Source of the DNA: CAIKOD01 sp035543455
GTDB taxonomy: Archaea > Halobacteriota > Methanomicrobia > Methanomicrobiales > Methanospirillaceae
Direction of reading: 5' to 3'
Length of the DNA stretch: 64,000 nt
Assembly: GCA_035543455.1 (NCBI GenBank)
Contig: DATKKE010000037.1
Span: 20,607 to 84,606 of the forward strand
The notes under the pieces were generated by a model. It made no database searches. It had not been told where the DNA came from and worked only from the letters and a program-made list of their open reading frames with translations. Below are positions 26,261-35,980 of this stretch, piece after piece. Both the position numbers and the translations under genes were made by a program. Numbering within the stretch: position 1 is the stretch's first letter; the number at the start of each line of letters is the position of its first letter.

Positions 26261-26812
26261 TCAATGGTCAAGGCTTCTATAGATGCCGGAGCCGAGCCAC
26301 CATGAATCGCCGACCTTCCTCACATAACCGAGTTTCGGTTCAACTGAATTGTTATGAACAGGGTTTATATAGTAATACTGGACAAAACCGCTGCCATTCC
26401 TCGTTTTATCCCGCAATTCTTCAATAAACAGATTCCCTGTTACATCCCTTTCATTATAAGGCGGTTCACCCCGATTTTCTCCGGGTTGATGGGGTGGGCT
26501 ATCGTCGTTCCTTGAAATCATATACATAGATATACAGCTTCCCCGGAAGAATGAACCATTGGGGGATTTGAAAATTCGTATAATGCTTTTTCCCTGCCAT
26601 ATGTTTTTGCATACATCACGTCCTCGGCCACAAAAGGCAGCTAATTCCTCTTTTGTTGCTGTATTGGAGGATACCGATGTGGTAACCGGGGTTGAGCTAT
26701 GAATGGGATCCGGTTGTACCTGGCTGCTTCTATTCTGCAGACAACAGGACAGCATCACACAAAAGACGAACAAAATCCCCGATATGATAATCGTTTTTCT
26801 TACCATCATCAC
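26261..26812 (-). pseudogene. Frameshifted Cache-domain lipoprotein (sensor-like)
   Basis: The frame stays open for 183 codons, but the middle is scrambled. The leader (lipobox LSCC near residue 24), the start of the domain (ATKEELAAF) and its end (DVTGNLFIEELRDKTRNGSG, then YYYINPVHNNSVEPKLGYVRKVGDSWWLGSGIY) are a normal methanogen Cache domain. Between about 26446 and 26632 the expected sequence continues in other frames: FVAEDVMYAKTYGREKALYE, then NGSFFRG in the original frame, LYIYVYDFKE in another, and IAHPINPEKIGVNRL in a third. About seven small indels (T4 for T3, C5 for C3, G4 for G5, a lost A, and others) explain it, with net length change a multiple of three. Either a decaying gene or a poorly sequenced one. 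Confidence 0.75.
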
Positions 26813-26901
26813 TATTATCCAGCAGGGCAGGTAAAAAATGCTGTCAATTCTGGATTAGCCAGAACAGTCTATCGATCACAGGAAATATTTCAGGCAATTC
26901 C

Positions 26902-27276
26902 TCACCGTGCAGCCAGTTCCTGGATCTGCCCTGTCTCGAGGAATTGCTTTAAGGCGATGGCGTTATTGTATCGTTCATCATGGGCAGAAAACACAAATGT
27001 GACCTTTCCCTCCCTTTTTATAATCTCCCTCAATTGTTGGACAACCCAGGGTCTGTCATGGAGTTCCATAAAATATCTCTGGCGGAATGTTTCCCATTTT
27101 CCCGGATCGTGGCCGAACCATCTCCGGAGGGATGGGCTGGCTCCTGCCTCCCTTAACCAGAGGTCAATATGGGCATTTTCTTTTGACATCCCCCTTGGCC
27201 AGAGCCTCTCAACCAGTACCCGGTACCCGTCTTCGGCAGCAGGATGGTCATATATGCGTTTCACAATGATAACCAA
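26902..27276 (-). CDS. DUF488 family protein (YeaO-like)
   Basis: Soluble protein of 124 residues with the family signature RVLVERLWPRGMSKENAHIDLWLREAGASPSLRRWFGHDPGKW (about 19-61) and the end VTFVFSAHDERYNNAIALKQFL. Widespread in bacteria and archaea; biochemical function is not established. Lies between the Cache pseudogene and the Hsp20 gene on the same strand. Confidence 0.88.
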   Translation of the reverse strand: MVIIVKRIYDHPAAEDGYRVLVERLWPRGMSKENAHIDLWLREAGASPSLRRWFGHDPGKWETFRQRYFMELHDRPWVVQQLREIIKREGKVTFVFSAHDERYNNAIALKQFLETGQIQELAAR

Positions 27277-27394
27277 AGAAATGCACCCCTTTCGATACGG
27301 AAAGACCCCTGGTATCTCATAACGATTTTTACGAAATTCATTTTAGGAGACAAAGTCTGAAATATTTTGGTATCCATTTTCCCAGGGAATATAT

Positions 27395-27691
27395 TCATTT
27401 CCGGTTGTAAGTATTAATCTTTTCCAACGTTACTTCGAGTATACCGTCCTGGAATTTTTTATTGCCCAACCTGACCTTACAGGGGAGTAAAATTTCTTTT
27501 TTCTGGGATTTCATCGTTGAATCCATCCACTGTAGGGTCAACATATTGTTTTCCAGGTTAATCCTGATTTTTTCTTCCTCGACCCCGGGCAACTCTGCAA
27601 CAACTGATAGATAACTCCCTTCATCGATGATGTGGTTTACCGGGGCCTCAATGCGGAAATCCCTCATTCCCTGTCGTTCTTTATTTTTCAT
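27395..27691 (-). CDS. Hsp20/alpha-crystallin small heat-shock protein (short form)
   Basis: Small chaperone of 98 residues, shorter than the usual 140-160. The alpha-crystallin domain is present: GSYLSVVAELPGVEEEKIRINLENNMLTLQW, and KKFQDGILEVTLEKI in place of the common FxNGVLEVxLPK ending. The C-terminal IXI motif that normally drives oligomer assembly is missing, so it may form smaller oligomers. The start is ATG 27691 with GGTGAT 4 nt upstream; the GTG at 27700 belongs to that site. On the same strand as lon and DUF488 in a proteostasis-flavoured block. Confidence 0.87.
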   Translation of the reverse strand: MKNKERQGMRDFRIEAPVNHIIDEGSYLSVVAELPGVEEEKIRINLENNMLTLQWMDSTMKSQKKEILLPCKVRLGNKKFQDGILEVTLEKINTYNRK

Positions 27692-28194
27692 ATATATCAC
27701 CGGTCCATTTCAGAAATTGTTATTGTGCAGGCTGGTATATCCCGTTCATGGTAAATTTTTTCCAGGGACATTACCTTGGGTATTTTTCGGATGTGTGGTT
27801 GGATATCCTACAGACTCAATGGATAACCCGGTTAAAAAATATACTTCAATGTTTCAATATTTGTTTCAGATTTTAAGATCAGGAACACCTCCTATGTTCT
27901 CAATTATTTTTGGTGATTTGGTGCCATCGGCCCCTAATACATTTCTTATTCATCGATATTCAATGACGCTCCGGGGCTCTGCCCCGCCGCTGCGGCAACC
28001 CCGGTCGGGATAGAAGTAAAATCCAATTACACGTGATTTTAAGATTTAACCGCGAACTTATTGAACTGGCATCCTAATAAAAAATGATAGTTAACGAGAA
28101 TTAAAAGCTTCTCCACTTAGGTCTGTTTCAAATCAAATAATTGCATTAACTATAGGTTAGGGTGGACTTTACCCTATCCCCTCATTTTTTGAGT
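27692..28194. other. AT-rich gap with G+C hairpin cluster
   Basis: No gene recognised. At 27971-28004 a compact G+C-rich cluster can fold several ways: CGGGGC-TCT-GCCCCG (27972-27986), GCCGC-T-GCGGC (27986-27996), or CCGGGG (27971-27976) with CCCCGG (27999-28004). It resembles a REP-like element. At 28156-28175 TAGGGT and ACCCTA form a hairpin just after the response regulator stop, a possible terminator. Confidence 0.4.
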
Positions 28195-29523
28195 TCATGC
28201 CATTTTTTCACCACTCCCGAGAATATGTCGGAACACAAGTTTATATTCGTTCAGTTTCTGGGTAACAAAAACTCTCCCCTTATCATTAGGGCAATATAAT
28301 TTTGATTTTCCTGATATCCTGATATCAAGATATCCATTTTTTTCGAGATCATAAAGCAGCGAATATACCCGTGCCTGCGGGATCAGGACATTGTAACGGT
28401 TGTGTATTTCGTGAACGATATCGTACCCTGAAATCGGCTTGATAAGCATTGAGAGAACTACAGGCTCCAGTGATTTTTTTACGACTTCATCGATAACTGA
28501 CTGTGGAACGGCAGATACGGAGTCGGCGGGAAAAGTATGGTGTGCAAATGACAGGGTTGTTTCTTTTCCTGTGGATACAATAATTTTAGGCACGTTCTCC
28601 GCAAGTATCGTTATCTTGCTGTGATCGAGACTTCCGATGTTAAGTGCTATGATCCCGGAAACGGGAACCCCGCTCTCTTTCTTCGAGATGATGAAATTTT
28701 TTATCGCGATAATATCGTCAAATTCATCAGTTTCCGAAAAATCCACGAGTATATGAAGATCCTGTTTCGTCCGGCCATAATCCAGTGATCCAATACATTT
28801 TTCCAGGATCTGAAGGAAGGTATATACTTCATTTCTTTTCAGGCGAAACGTAAAGAGCTGCTCTTTCTGTATCTCGGGCAAAAAGTATTTCTGCACGGTG
28901 GACCTGAAATAGGCAAACAGGTTGCGTCCGCCTTTTTTTTGGGCCTCTTCCAAAGCGAACTTGAAAACAGGTTCTTTTACCGTCCGATCGGTGTAGAGAA
29001 ACAAGAGGATATCAGAGAAAATATCTTCCAGCAAAACAGTTTTTATTTCAGGCAGGTCGAGATACGCCGGCTCCGATTCGCCAGTCCCGGCGGTGACAAC
29101 ACCCCCGGCACTTCGGGCAATATCGGTTTTATTCCTGTTTGCTTCCTCCTTTTCTATCGCTTTCCTGAACAGTGCAACCTCGATGGCCGCTTTTAACCCG
29201 AGCTCATCGAAAGGTTTGACGATATAGCCATAGGGCCGGACATGTTTTGCTTTCTCGATGATCGTATCATCAGCATATGACGTGACAAATACCACGGGAA
29301 TATCGAGTTCCTCCGTGATAATTTTCGCAGCTTCGATACCGTTTATCTTCCCGGGCATGACAATGTCCATCAGAATAAGGTCAGGCTTGGTCACTTTTGC
29401 CTTGCTGATGGCTTCTTCGCCGGAAGCAGCCATTCCTACAACAGAATATCCCATTGCGGTAAGCCGCTCTTCCAGTTGCATCGTGATAATCGCTTCATCG
29501 TCGACGATCAATATGTTTGACAT
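28195..29523 (-). CDS. Response regulator with REC, MEDS-like and PadR-type winged-helix domains
   Basis: Transcriptional response regulator of 442 residues. Residues 1-120 are a receiver (ILIVDDEAIITMQLEERL; phosphoacceptor D in LILMDIVMPG near 53; VTSYADD; YIVKPFDE). The middle (about 165-325) resembles sensory MEDS/DcmR-type domains (DILLFLYTDRTVKEPVFKFALEEA, HILVDFSETDEFDDIIAIKNF), a weak match. Residues 345-430 are a PadR-like winged helix (LSMLIKPISGYDIVHEIHNRYN, ARVYSLLYDLEKNGYLDIR). It starts 3 bp after the kinase gene stop, so they form one two-component operon. The three-part architecture is uncommon. Target genes unknown. Confidence 0.87.
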   Translation of the reverse strand: MSNILIVDDEAIITMQLEERLTAMGYSVVGMAASGEEAISKAKVTKPDLILMDIVMPGKINGIEAAKIITEELDIPVVFVTSYADDTIIEKAKHVRPYGYIVKPFDELGLKAAIEVALFRKAIEKEEANRNKTDIARSAGGVVTAGTGESEPAYLDLPEIKTVLLEDIFSDILLFLYTDRTVKEPVFKFALEEAQKKGGRNLFAYFRSTVQKYFLPEIQKEQLFTFRLKRNEVYTFLQILEKCIGSLDYGRTKQDLHILVDFSETDEFDDIIAIKNFIISKKESGVPVSGIIALNIGSLDHSKITILAENVPKIIVSTGKETTLSFAHHTFPADSVSAVPQSVIDEVVKKSLEPVVLSMLIKPISGYDIVHEIHNRYNVLIPQARVYSLLYDLEKNGYLDIRISGKSKLYCPNDKGRVFVTQKLNEYKLVFRHILGSGEKMA

Positions 29524-29526
29524 CGA

Positions 29527-32500
29527 TCAGGCCTCCGGTGTCCAAAGCGGAAATTCAATGATAACCTCAGTTCCATTCCTGCTCCTGATCTCAAAAACCC
29601 CCTTCAATTGTTGCTTCATCAGCGTCCGGATTAACTTCATGCCAAGACTCGTTGTCTTGGAATGATCGAATCCTTCAGGCAACCCTACACCGTCATCCTT
29701 GACTACAATTCTTATACGGTTGTGGTTCTGGTTAACCATTACCGATATAATACCTTGCCGGCGTCCCCTGAATGCATGTTTGTAAGCATTCGAGAGGATC
29801 TCATTCATGACAAGTGCACAGGGAATGGCCTGGTCTACCGGGACGACTATATCCTCTGAATTAATTTCACAGGTAATGTCATGCCCTTTAGAGGAATAAA
29901 TATTCGACAGGGAAGAGATCTGATCTTTGATCTGCTCTTTAATATTGATTCTTCCAAACTGCTTGCTTTCATACAGACGGGTATGAATCTGTGCCATTGT
30001 CTGTATTTTCAACATCATATCTGTCAGAATACTGTGGGTAACAGGGTCTGTTGTCCTCATCCGTGTCATATCCAGGAGTCCTGATACGAGCTGGAGGTTG
30101 TTTTTCACCCGATGATGTATCTCCCGCAATAATATTTCTTTTTCGCGAAGGGATTCAATAAGGCTCTGTTCTGCACGTTTACGGTCGGTGACGTCGCGGT
30201 AGCTCCATACCCGTCCGACAATAGAGTTTCCCAGTTTCTGGGGTTTCGAAAAACGCTCAAAAATCCTGCCATCCTTCAGTTCGACCATGTCGTAACTTTC
30301 CCTTTCATGGTGCTCATTAAGCTCCCGGGCGCTTTCCAGGAAACCTGATGGGTTTTTGACCCGGGTAAGAAGTAATTCCACGAGAGCCGGTTCTCCCCGG
30401 GATTCTATTGTCTCTCTGGGTATTTTCCACATCTCAAGAAAATTCTGATTGAAACTGGTAATTTTTTTTGCATTGTCGACGACAAGAATGCCATCTGCGG
30501 TTGATTCGAGAGATGAATTCAGCAGGGACAGCGTGTTCCGGAGTTCGTTCTCTTTCCTGATCAACGCCTCCTCGGCCTGGTTACGTTCGGTTGCGTCCTG
30601 GCCGATGATGGTCAGGCCGTCCTCCATAGGATAGGTATGCAACTCGAAATCCCTGCCCTTAACGATGGAACTCTTGTTTGTGAAGGTAAGCGGTTCCCGG
30701 CTGACCATTGCCCTGCGATAAAACGTCTCCAGAGGAGTCCCACGGATTGTTGGGAATACTTCATCAATGGTTTTCCCTACTATCTCCCCGGTCGATTTAT
30801 TAATATATTCACGTGCCTTCCTGTTGGCATAGGTGAAGCGCCAGTCTTTATCAAGAGCAATAAAACTATCGCTAATCGATTCCAGGATTGTAGAAGTCCT
30901 GCTGTAAGACCGACGCAATTCTTCTTCTGCAAATTTACGCTCGGTAATATCCTGGCCCTGCGCAATCGTTGCAATCGTTGTTTTTCCGTCCTCTCCATAC
31001 AAAGTGGCTGAATTCCAGAGGACCGTCTTTATGTCCCCGTTTTTATGGAGGATAGGAATTTCCACGACCTCCCATCGGTCGCCTTTCGATGTTTTCCTGA
31101 TACGGTCCATTGCCTCGGGCCGGTATGTTTCAGGGATGAAAATTTCCGGGGTCTTCCCGATGACTTCCTGTGCCGTCATCCCGGTGAGCCTTTCGAATGC
31201 CTGATTGAATCGTGTGATGCGGAATTTTGGGTTCCAGACTACAATAGGGGCATTGGCATAATTAATCAGGTTTTCAAGGTACTGGCTCGTCTCACGCAGG
31301 ACCTTTTCCACCCGTCGGCGCTCTTCGATCTCATTCCTGAGACTGATGTTGATCTTGGATATTTCAGAGGTCCCTTTGCCGACCTGTTCCTCCAGGAGAT
31401 CATGGGCTATCAGGAGGGCCTCTTCAGCTTTTCTTCGTTCGGTGACGTCCCGCGCAGCGGCAAAGATACCGGTGACGGTACCGGTCTCATCCCGGAATAC
31501 CGTCGCATTATAGAGGACAGGAGTAACGTGCCCCTCCCTGTGAAGAAGTTCCAATGCATAATCGGTCACCGATCCGTCCCGGAACACTTTCTGGTAGCCT
31601 GCCTCTGCCTTCGCGGGTTCTGTGAAATAATTCGAGAAACTGGTTCCAATCAGTTCCTGCCTTGGGAATCCGGTTATTTTAATCGTTGCCTCGTTTACGT
31701 CACTGATGGTTCCATCCGGGTTGATCGTGACAAGCGGGTCGAGGCTCGCCTCGATCAGGCTCCGGTGATACGCATTCGCTTTTTTAATCTCTTCTTCAGC
31801 TTTCTTCTGTTCGGTGATGTCGATACCCATTTCGAGTATCATGAAGGTTCCGTCCGTATCAATGAACGGAAAATCATAGATGTCATAATCCCTGCCGTTC
31901 GGGCCGGTCCAGTACCAGTGGTGAGGGGCATGCGTTTTCATGACAGTATACGTCTCACAGATCTCGCAGGGCTCCGTGCGGTTGAAGAGGAAATCGTAAC
32001 AACACCTGTCATGCGGCTCGTTGAAGGTCTCCCGGAAATAACGGTTGGCGAATGGCATGTGGTAATCCTCGTCAAGCAGGCAGACATAGACCGGCAATGT
32101 TTCAAGTACGCCGTACAGCCGGCGTCGTTCCGTGCCGAGGGATCTGACAGCTTTTTCAAGTTCCGAAGTTCTTTGCCGGACCTGGATCTCGAGATTGTCA
32201 CGAACCTCTCTCAGTTCTTCTTCAGCCGACTTACGTTCGGTGACATCCCGCATGTAGACATCCACGCCTCCGGTCCATCCCTGCATGAACACCTCATACC
32301 ACCGTCTGTTGAGCGGCGATTGCGCCTCATAGTGCTCCATCGTGTGATTTTCTGCGGCGTTAAGGTAGTGTTGATATATAGGGGTGCCCACGATACCCGG
32401 GTATAGATCCCATATAACCCTGCCAAGCAATTCGGCTGCCGGTTTTTCAAATGGAGCCCGTTCTGCTGCCGGGTTCACGGTCGTAAACCTCCACTGGTTG

Positions 32501-34161
32501 TCCAGGGAATAGAAGGTATCTGCAATACCTTCAAGAATTATGGCGTTCCTTGACTTCTCATCAGAGAGGGCTTGTTCCATCTCTTTTCTCCCGGTAATGT
32601 CCCTGTTGCTTCCCCTGACCCCGAGATACGTACCCGCTTCATCGAACACAGGCTGGCACATGTGCGATATCCAGCGTTCGGTCCCGTCCGGGCGGATGAT
32701 CCTGAATTCGGCCCCTCCAGGCCTTTTTTCCTGTTCGTCGTCGATATGATGCTGATCGAGCGCGGCTATATCATCCGGATGAACAACCTTCCGCCGCAAC
32801 TGCGAATCAGCGAGGAATTCGGTATTTTCACGCCCATAAATCCGCTCGCATGAAGGGGAAGCATAAACGAACTGCCCTTCCGGATTGATCCAGAACTCGA
32901 AATCGTAGGTGTTATCTGCCACAATGCGATAACGTGATTCGCTTTCTTTCAGGGCGGCTTCATTTTTTTTATTTTCCGTAATATCCCGGAAAATGATCAA
33001 AACTGCAGGCCCGTCGGTGTGTTCGATGGCGGCGATCCGTGCCGAAACATCGAAATCGCTGTGATTTTGCCGGATTATTTTTATATCCCGTCCTTCCGGA
33101 GTGGATCCGTGTTCTGCCTCATGTATGAGGCCTTGAAACATGATCCGATCATCCGGTGACACCAGCTCCAGGACCGGGTATGTGCTAAGATCGCTAAACG
33201 TCGGTATGCCGAACATACTGAGAGCTGCGTCGTTGGCAAAAAGGAACCGGTTATCACGAATAACGGTGATAGCGTCTGGAGCAGTATCAACGAGCACCTT
33301 GTAACTGGTCTCTGATTCTCCAAAAAACCTGGCAAGTTCGTCCGGGGTGGTTATCCCATTCCTGGTTGCACTTTTTTTGAGGGAGAGAGCTGCCAGGAGT
33401 ATAAAACAAGCCCCAAGGTACTGGGCTGACCTGCCCAGCCACCCAAGGGGACTTCCAAGAACTGAAGGGAAGTGTACGGCAAGCAGGCCGATTGCGAGAA
33501 GTGCCAGGCCGACTGAATACCAGAAAAAAAAGTCCTGATTTTTCTTATGGTAGTAATAGTAACTGAGCCCCGATGCAATGGCAAAGAATTCGATTGCATT
33601 GAGAATAATTATTTCCCGGAGAATTGTGGGACTGCCCTGAACGTAAAAAGGTGGTGTAATACCTAAAATTGCTGCTATAATAAGTAACGCAACAAGAAAT
33701 CCGGATAATCCATATAACAATGCCGGCTTTACAATTCCTGGTCCGGACCGGCTCCAAGTTGCTGTTACGCCCGAGACATTCAGGAGGATACCTGTCATCA
33801 GGAACAATGCACCGATGCAAAAACTGGTATTCTGTATGGTAACGCTCATATTCATCGGATTTTGTAAGAATCCGACAGCCCCGGCTCCAATCGCACCCAG
33901 ACCTATTATTTCCATTCCCACAGCCATGAGAAGTGTTCCGATCAGACCCCTGTGTTGGAAGGATTTAAAAGAAATAGCCGAGATATAGAGTGGAATCAGC
34001 CCCAGGAAAAGGAAATTAAACAGAAACAGCAGTATGGGCGGGTTGAAGGAGGCACTGATATTGAGAACAAGAAGAACTGTTAAAAGACAGAGATACAGTG
34101 GGATTAAAAGGAGACTCATGGATTTTAGAAAACCAGAATTCATGCTTACCTCTTCTCTCAT
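29527..34161 (-). CDS. Membrane-bound multi-PAS histidine kinase (8 PAS, HisKA_2)
   Basis: Sensor kinase of 1544 residues. About eight membrane helices (1-265) are followed by eight PAS domains (roughly 285-410, 410-540, 540-655, 690-800, 800-925, 950-1075, 1075-1190, 1200-1330), most ending in the DITERKxAEEEL linker. The kinase core has the phosphorylated His in EIHHRVKNNLQLVSGLLD (about 1349, HisKA_2 type) and an ATPase with MNEILSNAYKHAF and VKDDGVGLP. PAS4 holds clustered cysteines (RCCYDFLFNRTEPCEICE). ATG 34161 has GGAG 9 nt upstream; ATG 34143 with GAGGT is an alternative. First gene of the operon with the REC-PadR regulator. Signal unknown. Confidence 0.93.
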   Translation of the reverse strand: MREEVSMNSGFLKSMSLLLIPLYLCLLTVLLVLNISASFNPPILLFLFNFLFLGLIPLYISAISFKSFQHRGLIGTLLMAVGMEIIGLGAIGAGAVGFLQNPMNMSVTIQNTSFCIGALFLMTGILLNVSGVTATWSRSGPGIVKPALLYGLSGFLVALLIIAAILGITPPFYVQGSPTILREIIILNAIEFFAIASGLSYYYYHKKNQDFFFWYSVGLALLAIGLLAVHFPSVLGSPLGWLGRSAQYLGACFILLAALSLKKSATRNGITTPDELARFFGESETSYKVLVDTAPDAITVIRDNRFLFANDAALSMFGIPTFSDLSTYPVLELVSPDDRIMFQGLIHEAEHGSTPEGRDIKIIRQNHSDFDVSARIAAIEHTDGPAVLIIFRDITENKKNEAALKESESRYRIVADNTYDFEFWINPEGQFVYASPSCERIYGRENTEFLADSQLRRKVVHPDDIAALDQHHIDDEQEKRPGGAEFRIIRPDGTERWISHMCQPVFDEAGTYLGVRGSNRDITGRKEMEQALSDEKSRNAIILEGIADTFYSLDNQWRFTTVNPAAERAPFEKPAAELLGRVIWDLYPGIVGTPIYQHYLNAAENHTMEHYEAQSPLNRRWYEVFMQGWTGGVDVYMRDVTERKSAEEELREVRDNLEIQVRQRTSELEKAVRSLGTERRRLYGVLETLPVYVCLLDEDYHMPFANRYFRETFNEPHDRCCYDFLFNRTEPCEICETYTVMKTHAPHHWYWTGPNGRDYDIYDFPFIDTDGTFMILEMGIDITEQKKAEEEIKKANAYHRSLIEASLDPLVTINPDGTISDVNEATIKITGFPRQELIGTSFSNYFTEPAKAEAGYQKVFRDGSVTDYALELLHREGHVTPVLYNATVFRDETGTVTGIFAAARDVTERRKAEEALLIAHDLLEEQVGKGTSEISKINISLRNEIEERRRVEKVLRETSQYLENLINYANAPIVVWNPKFRITRFNQAFERLTGMTAQEVIGKTPEIFIPETYRPEAMDRIRKTSKGDRWEVVEIPILHKNGDIKTVLWNSATLYGEDGKTTIATIAQGQDITERKFAEEELRRSYSRTSTILESISDSFIALDKDWRFTYANRKAREYINKSTGEIVGKTIDEVFPTIRGTPLETFYRRAMVSREPLTFTNKSSIVKGRDFELHTYPMEDGLTIIGQDATERNQAEEALIRKENELRNTLSLLNSSLESTADGILVVDNAKKITSFNQNFLEMWKIPRETIESRGEPALVELLLTRVKNPSGFLESARELNEHHERESYDMVELKDGRIFERFSKPQKLGNSIVGRVWSYRDVTDRKRAEQSLIESLREKEILLREIHHRVKNNLQLVSGLLDMTRMRTTDPVTHSILTDMMLKIQTMAQIHTRLYESKQFGRINIKEQIKDQISSLSNIYSSKGHDITCEINSEDIVVPVDQAIPCALVMNEILSNAYKHAFRGRRQGIISVMVNQNHNRIRIVVKDDGVGLPEGFDHSKTTSLGMKLIRTLMKQQLKGVFEIRSRNGTEVIIEFPLWTPEA

Positions 34162-35290
34162 GTCACGGATCTCCTCTTTTCAGATATTTTCCCAGTCAAA
34201 ACATACCCCTTTTAATGAATTATTTTGGTCCATTTAAATATAGTGCTGAATAGGGAATATATAATAAAAAACTTTGATGATTTTAAAAATTTTTCTTTGT
34301 TTTATAGATTTTGAAAGATCTTTACAATTAATTCTCTTTGAGCCCCGGACAGGTTGGGTACCTTGTATCTTGTTATCTGTTCTCTATCCGACGAAGCCAT
34401 GAAATGATTCCTGCAAATGCAAGAAATACTGATATCGACAGGTTATTACCCGGTTCATCTCCTGTTCTTCTGTGAGCATCATGGAAACCATTCCGACAGA
34501 GCAGATATCGTAATTGGGTAAACATATTGGTCCAGGAAACATTTTTTTTAGATGAGAGGACCTCAGGATGATCCCAGGGCAGGGTTTCCCGGTTAGTCCT
34601 GCCCATGCAATTTTTAACACGCTCTTTTCAAAATTCGGAAAATAACAAAAATTTTTTATGAAGGGGTTGTTATAACAATTCGCGTTCCGGGTACCGGTCG
34701 TCATCCATCTCATGTTATTCGCGGCTCACACACCAGCATCTTTCCCCCCCTGATGAAAATAAAGCCCGAACGAGGTACCGGGACACCATCAATGTATATC
34801 CGGTCCCGGGAGTCCTCTAATGTTATCAATCAGGAGCCCGGTTTTTTTTGCAGAAAAGAGGATCAGCCGGGAAGTCTTCACCGAGCCGTATGACGCACCA
34901 GCAACTGTAAAAGTTTGTAACCTCGCAAATCCGGCATTCAGCCGCACATTCTCCCGTATCGATCGGAATGCGTCGCGGGATCGAAGGGGATATTCTGCCC
35001 GGATGTCGTTAATTGGCGTCTCTCTCACGTTAACGAGAAAAAATTCTTTCTTTTGGGTGAACTGACAGGGAAACCCTGGTTTCCGTGGGCATTAATATAT
35101 TGATGATAGTACTGCCGGCCCCACAACTCGGTGCAAAATCATCCGGCATCTTCAGGACATACGTCCCGTCAATGGCATCTCCCTTCCTCCGCCCAATGAT
35201 AGAGAATACATCCTTGCGGAGCGTCGACAAGATAGAAATTCCGTATTGTACGGATTGGTATCCCTGGCGGAGCTATCAGACTAATCATTA
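34162..35290. other. 1.1-kb gap, possible broken gene on minus strand
   Basis: AT-rich at first (34230-34330, kinase promoter). From 35230 down to 34789 two minus-strand frames adjoin: one starting MSTLRKDVFSIIGRRKGDA and ending at 35030, and one from 35028 containing FRSIRENVRLNAGFARLQTF. They could be one gene split by a frameshift near 35030-35060, but the opposite strand is also open, no family is recognised and no ribosome binding site is convincing. Confidence 0.3.
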
Positions 35291-35379
35291 ACAAAGCGCG
35301 CTATGAGCCCTTTCTCTCATAGATGAGCATGAAAAAGAAAGGGTTATTGACTCCCTGTCTGACTTTTTCATACTAGCCG
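35291..35379. repeat. 89-bp structured repeat, copy A
   Basis: About 80 of 89 positions match copy B at 57089-57177 in the same orientation. It contains a hairpin CTATGAG...CTCATAG (8-nt loop), a longer inverted repeat ATGAAAAAG...CTTTTTCAT, and inside it GGG...CCC. Similarity stops sharply at both ends. No transposase is found next to this copy. Confidence 0.85.
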
Positions 35380-35470
35380 ATATCCCGATATTCTGCATGG
35401 TGCGAGTTGCAAAAATTGTTTCACATATTGTTAGTCATACAATTCGTTATAAATTTCAATCATCAATCAG

Positions 35471-35980
35471 GTGATGGTGAGTCCTTTGTCTTCCATGAGA
35501 AGCCCGGTAATCGGTAGAGAGTTCAGATATGATCCACAATGTGTGTTCGTCGAGGAAACGCAACGAAATTCCCCCCATGAACCAGGATCCCTGCATCATG
35601 ATTATCTTAGTGAATCAACCCGCCTGATATTGAACGAGTTATATGAGAAGTGTGCAGGTGCGGGTCTGGAGGTCAGCCCCGATGAACTCAGGGAATTAGG
35701 CATATTTACCACATTTGTCTCATCCCGTGTGAAACCGAATGCAGGTATCAGTGTCTCCTGCATGGCCCTTTGGGCAGAATGGGTCAGATTTTTCCTTAAA
35801 CATATGAATACCTTTCCAACCCTGATTTACGAGGAAGAATTCAGGAACCTGATTGTCAGCCTGTTTGAATGTGGTATCGCGGACGATGAGAATTACGGGC
35901 CGGTTTATCCGGGGATAGAATTCATTCCCGGACAAAACATTCCGATACATGTGACGGATAGTACCTTTGCGCGGGCATGA
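35471..35980 (+). CDS. Hypothetical protein
   Basis: Protein of about 169 residues, no family recognised. Soluble, without signal peptide; residues 45-75 and 95-130 look helical (LILNELYEKCAGAGLEVSPDELRELG; MALWAEWVRFFLKH). The last 40 residues (YGPVYPGIEFIPGQNIPIH) look beta-rich. An AGGTGAT motif at 35469-35475 overlaps the candidate starts GTG 35471, ATG 35474 and GTG 35477, so the true start may be slightly further in (ATG 35495). Flanked by AT-rich intergenic DNA and the 89-bp repeat, which hints at an accessory gene. Confidence 0.6.
   Translation: MMVSPLSSMRSPVIGREFRYDPQCVFVEETQRNSPHEPGSLHHDYLSESTRLILNELYEKCAGAGLEVSPDELRELGIFTTFVSSRVKPNAGISVSCMALWAEWVRFFLKHMNTFPTLIYEEEFRNLIVSLFECGIADDENYGPVYPGIEFIPGQNIPIHVTDSTFARA

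Noticed and set aside
31045..32406. 453-codon plus-strand open frame opposite the large kinase
   Set aside because: It is the complement of PAS-coding sequence; no ribosome binding site and no similarity, while the kinase frame is certain.
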